In this document: positions 61,091-64,000 of the stretch, in pieces
How the letters are laid out: each line of letters begins with the position of its first letter
How positions within the stretch are numbered: position 1 is the first letter of the stretch
Source: Amycolatopsis nigrescens CSC17Ta-90
GTDB lineage: Bacteria > Actinomycetota > Actinomycetes > Mycobacteriales > Pseudonocardiaceae
Direction: 5' to 3'
Assembly: GCF_000384315.1 (NCBI RefSeq)
Contig: NZ_ARVW01000001.1
Span: forward strand, 7,175,001 to 7,239,000
DNA: 64,000 nucleotides
Position numbers and translations under genes: made by a program
Notes under the pieces: model-generated
The model's input: the letters and a program-made list of their open reading frames with translations, nothing else
Databases searched by the model: none
Told to the model about the DNA's origin: nothing

Positions 61091-62314
61091 ATGACAGTGA
61101 ATTCTTCGGAAACCTCCTCGATCGGTGCCACGGCTGACGACTCCGGCGACGCCACCGCCCCGGTCAATGTCGGAGCCGAAATTCTTGCCATCGAGGCCGC
61201 GGTCGCGGCCGGTGAAGCGGTACTCGCCCATCGCTTCGGCAGCGCGATCAGCCTGGTCGATCCGGAGGAGCTCCTCGGCAGCGGCCCGGCCACCGTGGTC
61301 CGCGCGAAGATCGCCTCTTCGCCGTTCTCGCTGCCGCGAACACTGGTGATCAAGCACTACCCGCAGTCGCCCCGTCCCGGCGAAGCGGACCCGTTCGCGC
61401 AGGAAGCGGTCAGCTATCAGCTGTTCACCGCCCTGTCGGCGGAGGAGCGGATGTGCCCGGAACTGCTCGCGCACGACGGCAAGCGCCGCGTGCTGGTGAT
61501 CGACGACCTCGGCCGCGCGCCCACCCTGCGGGACAGGCTGAACGGCTCCGACGGCAGGGCCGCCGAGCGCGCGTTGCTGTCCTGGGCGCGTTCGCTCGGC
61601 AAGTTGCACGCGAGCACCGCCAGCCGCGAGGCCGACTTCAACGCGCTGCTGCGGCGGCTCGGCGGGCCGGCCAAGGGTGACGACACCACGCCGGTGGTGG
61701 CCTGCGCGCAGCTGCCCGCGCTGCTGGAGGAAACGCTCGGCGTGCAGACTCCCGGCTCGGTCCGGCAACGGGCGGAACGGTCCGCCGAACACGCCCGCTC
61801 GGCGTCCTACCGCGCGTTCAGCCCGGTGGACCTCAGCTCGGACAACAACCTGGTCACCGGCGGCGGTGTGCAGTTCCTCGACTTCGAACGCGGCCGGGTG
61901 CGCAACGCGTTCCTGGACGCGGCGCAGCTGCGGGTGCCGTTCGCCTCCGACCCGGACGCGCTGGCGCTGCCGGCCGGGATGAGCGAGGCGATGGTCGCGG
62001 CATGGCGGTCCGAAGTGGCCGACGTGTGGCCCGCGCTCACCGACGACACCGCGCTCGCCGAGTACCTGCTGGACAGCCAGCTCCTGCTGGTGTGGCTGGC
62101 CACTTGGGAGGCGCTGCCGGGGCTGTCCAAGGTCCGCGCCGCGGCGCCGCTGAGCCGCGCCGCCGCGCTCGTCACCTGGTGGCGGGAGCTGGCGAAGTGC
62201 GCCGGGCAGGCCGAGCTCGACGACCTGGCCGGGCACGCCGCCACCGTGGCCGCGGCGCTCGACGCACGCTACGGACCCGGCCTGGAACTTGCGCTTTACC
62301 CAGTGTTCCGCTAG
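61091..62314 (+). CDS. Aminoglycoside phosphotransferase-like kinase
   Basis: 407 residues from ATG 61091; TAGGGT (61076-61081) ahead of it suggests a leaderless transcript. Kinase-like fold: TLVIKHYPQ with the ATP Lys, RVLVIDDLG (hinge), a Brenner-like site in which FSPVDLSSDNNLVT stands where HGDLHPGN usually is, and VQFLDFERGRVRNA as the metal DFE motif. The catalytic loop is therefore atypical (VDLSSDN). A small-molecule kinase is likely; drug resistance should not be assumed. Confidence 0.8.
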   Translation: MTVNSSETSSIGATADDSGDATAPVNVGAEILAIEAAVAAGEAVLAHRFGSAISLVDPEELLGSGPATVVRAKIASSPFSLPRTLVIKHYPQSPRPGEADPFAQEAVSYQLFTALSAEERMCPELLAHDGKRRVLVIDDLGRAPTLRDRLNGSDGRAAERALLSWARSLGKLHASTASREADFNALLRRLGGPAKGDDTTPVVACAQLPALLEETLGVQTPGSVRQRAERSAEHARSASYRAFSPVDLSSDNNLVTGGGVQFLDFERGRVRNAFLDAAQLRVPFASDPDALALPAGMSEAMVAAWRSEVADVWPALTDDTALAEYLLDSQLLLVWLATWEALPGLSKVRAAAPLSRAAALVTWWRELAKCAGQAELDDLAGHAATVAAALDARYGPGLELALYPVFR

Positions 62315-62400
62315 CACCGAGGGTTCGCCGAGGCGTCCCCGCCGCGTTACCCCGCCATCACCGCAGGTGAGTCTGCGTGCCCGATGGTCGGGTTGTGACC

Positions 62401-63249
62401 ATGGTGCGCCCGAAAGTCGTCCCGGCCGCTGAGTCCATCGATCCGATCCGTCCGGCCGCGAGCCAGGCCCGTCCGGCCGCCAGGCTCGCGGTGCTCGGCG
62501 ATTCCACCGCGGTGGGGCTGGGCGATCCGCTGCCCGGCGGTGGCTGGCGGGGTGTCGGCCCGCTGGTCGCCGAGGCGCTGGGGGTGCCGACGGCGGGCTA
62601 TCTGAACGGTTCCTTCACCGGCGCGAGGATGCGCTGCGTGCGCACCGAGCAGCTGCCGGTGGCGTTGGCCCACCGGCCCGACGTGGCGCTGCTGGTGGTC
62701 GGCATGAACGACACGTTGCGCTCGGACTTCGACGCCGAGGAGATGGCGGCCGATCTCGATCACGTGGTGACCGAGCTTGCCGCCGTCGGCGCGACCGCGA
62801 TTCCGGTCCGTTTTCACGACCACGGCAAGGTTTTCCGGCTTCCCGGGCCGCTGCGGCGGGCACTGACCGCCCGCATCGAGGAGCTCAACGGCGCGATCGA
62901 CCGGGTGGTCGCGGCCCGCGCGGTGCCCTGCCTCGACCTGGTTTCGCTGCCCGGTGCCTACGAGCTGCCGGCGTGGAGCGTGGACCGGCTGCACCCGTCC
63001 GAGCTGGGGCACCGGATGCTGGCCAAGGGATTCACCGAACTAATTGCCGAGGCCGGGTTCGACGTGCCGGAACCGGTCAGCCTGAGCTGTTCCGGCGGCG
63101 CGCCCGCCGGTGCCGTTGACCACGTCGGATGGCTTGTGGTGAAAGGGATTCCGTGGTTGTGGCGGCGAGGCCGCGACCTGCTTCCGTACGCCGCCGCGAT
63201 CATGCTCCGTGCCGCGGCGGAAAGTGGGACTCGGGTGTTCCGGGGGTAG
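62401..63249 (+). CDS. SGNH/GDSL-family hydrolase
   Basis: 282 residues from ATG 62401; GTG 62377 is an alternative. Block I LAVLGDSTAVGLGDPL with the Ser nucleophile, Gly in block II (LNGSFTGARM), block III VVGMNDTLR with Asn, and block V VDRLHPSELGHRMLA with Asp and His. An esterase or lipase-like cytoplasmic enzyme; no signal peptide is seen. A hydrophobic C-terminal segment (LLPYAAAIMLRAAA) might touch membrane. Confidence 0.88.
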   Translation: MVRPKVVPAAESIDPIRPAASQARPAARLAVLGDSTAVGLGDPLPGGGWRGVGPLVAEALGVPTAGYLNGSFTGARMRCVRTEQLPVALAHRPDVALLVVGMNDTLRSDFDAEEMAADLDHVVTELAAVGATAIPVRFHDHGKVFRLPGPLRRALTARIEELNGAIDRVVAARAVPCLDLVSLPGAYELPAWSVDRLHPSELGHRMLAKGFTELIAEAGFDVPEPVSLSCSGGAPAGAVDHVGWLVVKGIPWLWRRGRDLLPYAAAIMLRAAAESGTRVFRG

Positions 63250-63263
63250 CACTCGCGGGGCGG

Positions 63264-63824
63264 TCAGGGCAGCAGGCCGCGCAGCAGTAGGCGGAAGGAC
63301 TCCTCCGGGTCGAAGTCCGGGTCCGGGTTGGACAGCTGGTGCAGCACCATTCCGTCGAGCTGGTCGAGCAGCACCCGCAGGTGCGTGCGCCAGTCCCGGG
63401 AGCCCGCCGCGATGAGCAGGTCGCGCAGCGGCGCGGTGACCGGGCCCGACGCGGCGTTGAGCTGACGGCGGAGTTCGGTGTCCCAGGCGGCTTCCAGGAA
63501 CAGCGCGTGCCTGGCCAGTGTCTGCACCCGCGCCGGGCCGAGCTGGTGCCAGGCGAACTTGGCCAGTCCGGCGGCCAGCGCGTCCGGGTCGATGGGCTGC
63601 AACGCGGCGGCGAACCGGGCGGCCACCGCCTGCTCGCGCCCGGCGACCTCGGCGAGCACCCCGGCCACCAGCGCGCCGCGGGTGCGGAAGTGGTTGGAGG
63701 TGGTGCCGATCGCCACGCCGGCCTCGGTGTCCACCGCACGGTGGGTGAGCCGGCGGGAACCCTGGGTGCCGAGCACCGTGATGGCCGCGTCGAGGACCTG
63801 ACCGCGCCGGTTCTGCTCCACCAC
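63264..63824 (-). CDS. TetR-family transcriptional regulator
   Basis: 186 residues. N-terminal HTH: RRGQVLDAAITVLGTQGSRR, LTHRAVDTEAGVAIGTTSNHF, FRTRGALVAGVLAEV. The C-terminal ligand domain (PARVQTLARHALFLEAAWDT, WRTHLRVLLDQLDGMVLHQL) is variable, ligand unknown. It converges on the SGNH gene with a 14-bp gap; regulated genes are not obvious. Confidence 0.9.
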   Translation of the reverse strand: MVEQNRRGQVLDAAITVLGTQGSRRLTHRAVDTEAGVAIGTTSNHFRTRGALVAGVLAEVAGREQAVAARFAAALQPIDPDALAAGLAKFAWHQLGPARVQTLARHALFLEAAWDTELRRQLNAASGPVTAPLRDLLIAAGSRDWRTHLRVLLDQLDGMVLHQLSNPDPDFDPEESFRLLLRGLLP

Positions 63825-63842
63825 GCCCCCACCCTAGAACGA

Positions 63843-63899
63843 CGTCCGTGAAGGGCACCTTGCCTACCTTCAAAGTAGGCAAGGTGCCCTTCACGGACG
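63843..63899. terminator. Perfect 25-bp hairpin
   Basis: Arms 63843-63867 and 63875-63899 pair without mismatch around the loop CTTCAAA. It lies nine bases past the stop of the minus-strand dehydrogenase gene, so it is placed as its terminator, and 18 bp upstream of the TetR start. Confidence 0.8.
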
Positions 63900-63908
63900 G
63901 GACCGTGG

Positions 63909-64000
63909 TTAGGTGCCGGTGCTGCTGAGGATGCGGTCGTCGGTGGCGGCGGGGGTGCCCCGGCCGTCCCGGTTGGACGTGCCCACCCACACCGTGCCGT
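63909..64000 (-). CDS. C-terminal end of a PQQ-dependent sugar (glucose/sorbosone) dehydrogenase, partial
   Basis: Only the last 30 codons are in the window; the gene continues past the right edge. The visible residues include VWVGTSNRDGRGTP and DDRIL, the characteristic C-terminal strand and loop of soluble glucose/sorbosone dehydrogenases, which are usually secreted lipoproteins in actinobacteria. The stop is TAA (complement 63909-63911). No start or signal can be seen. Confidence 0.72.
   Translation of the reverse strand, partial: GTVWVGTSNRDGRGTPAATDDRILSSTGT

Noticed and set aside
61091..62314. Antibiotic-resistance aminoglycoside phosphotransferase
   Set aside because: Only the general fold is shared and the catalytic loop is atypical; nothing in the context indicates resistance.
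1..64000. CRISPR arrays, tRNA or rRNA genes, complete insertion sequences, prophage genes
   Set aside because: No regularly spaced repeats, cloverleaf-like genes, transposase or phage structural proteins were found on either strand by reading. A tRNAscan or IS search would settle it.

Overview
The window is high-GC actinobacterial chromosome. The gene content points to Pseudonocardiaceae, most likely an Amycolatopsis-like organism: phosphatidylinositol mannoside genes, a relA-apt-secF-secD-yajC-ruvBAC block, an intein-bearing Rv2578c-type radical SAM gene, many GTG starts and perfect intergenic hairpins. The genus is an inference; no rRNA, tRNA or CRISPR array is present to anchor it.

Core block 1 (1-9 kb): the 3' part of thrS, a HIT-family phosphorylase, a MarR regulator and a phosphatidylinositol mannoside run (pgsA, a PatA-like acyltransferase, pimA). 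A LemA-like protein and an XdhC-like protein follow. Convergent to them is an EF-G-like GTPase (fusA2 type).

Pyridoxal block with insertions (9-15 kb): pdxS and pdxT make pyridoxal phosphate. Between them lie a VapBC toxin-antitoxin pair, an XRE-cupin regulator divergent from azlCD, and an Lrp regulator divergent from a PLP-dependent sulfur amino acid lyase.

Core block 2 (15-31 kb): yebC, a DUF4262 gene, a Tat-exported endonuclease/exonuclease/phosphatase, ruvCAB behind a LexA box, yajC-secD-secF, apt, relA, an enoyl-CoA hydratase, a ribokinase-type kinase, a class IV aminotransferase, a membrane-anchored cyclophilin and a metallo-beta-lactamase-fold hydrolase.

Accessory segment (about 31-56 kb): a YibE/F membrane protein; a decayed XRE/DUF5753 gene with a DUF397 partner, flanked by two copies of the 3' end of an epoxide hydrolase gene; a secreted TIM-barrel protein with two C-terminal modules; an IclR regulator; and an 11-gene plus-strand run from 38.99 to 50.45 kb. 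That run encodes a peptide/oligosaccharide ABC importer, a Gfo/Idh oxidoreductase, a creatininase-family hydrolase, three related amidohydrolases, an enolase-superfamily enzyme and a DapA/NanA-family lyase. It looks like an uncharacterised uptake-and-degradation pathway, and it is the best candidate here for an undescribed system. Behind it are a Na+/H+ antiporter with a C-terminal UBP zinc finger and, on the other strand, a ribose-type ABC importer.

Core block 3 (56-64 kb): a LexA-box-controlled radical SAM gene split by a LAGLIDADG intein exactly at an iron-sulfur cysteine, aspS, a DUF389 membrane protein, an APH-like kinase, an SGNH esterase, a TetR regulator, and the last 30 codons of a PQQ-dependent sugar dehydrogenase gene running off the right edge.

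Two patterns cut across genes. Five short gaps between co-directional genes are bridged by tiny reading frames that overlap the stop before and the start after them. A 21-bp repeat unit based on GGCCAAC occurs both in the 3' end of ruvC and as a large inverted repeat between convergent genes at 52.4 kb. No stretch longer than 300 bases lacks a gene; the largest gap is 245 bp, between the EF-G-like gene and pdxS.
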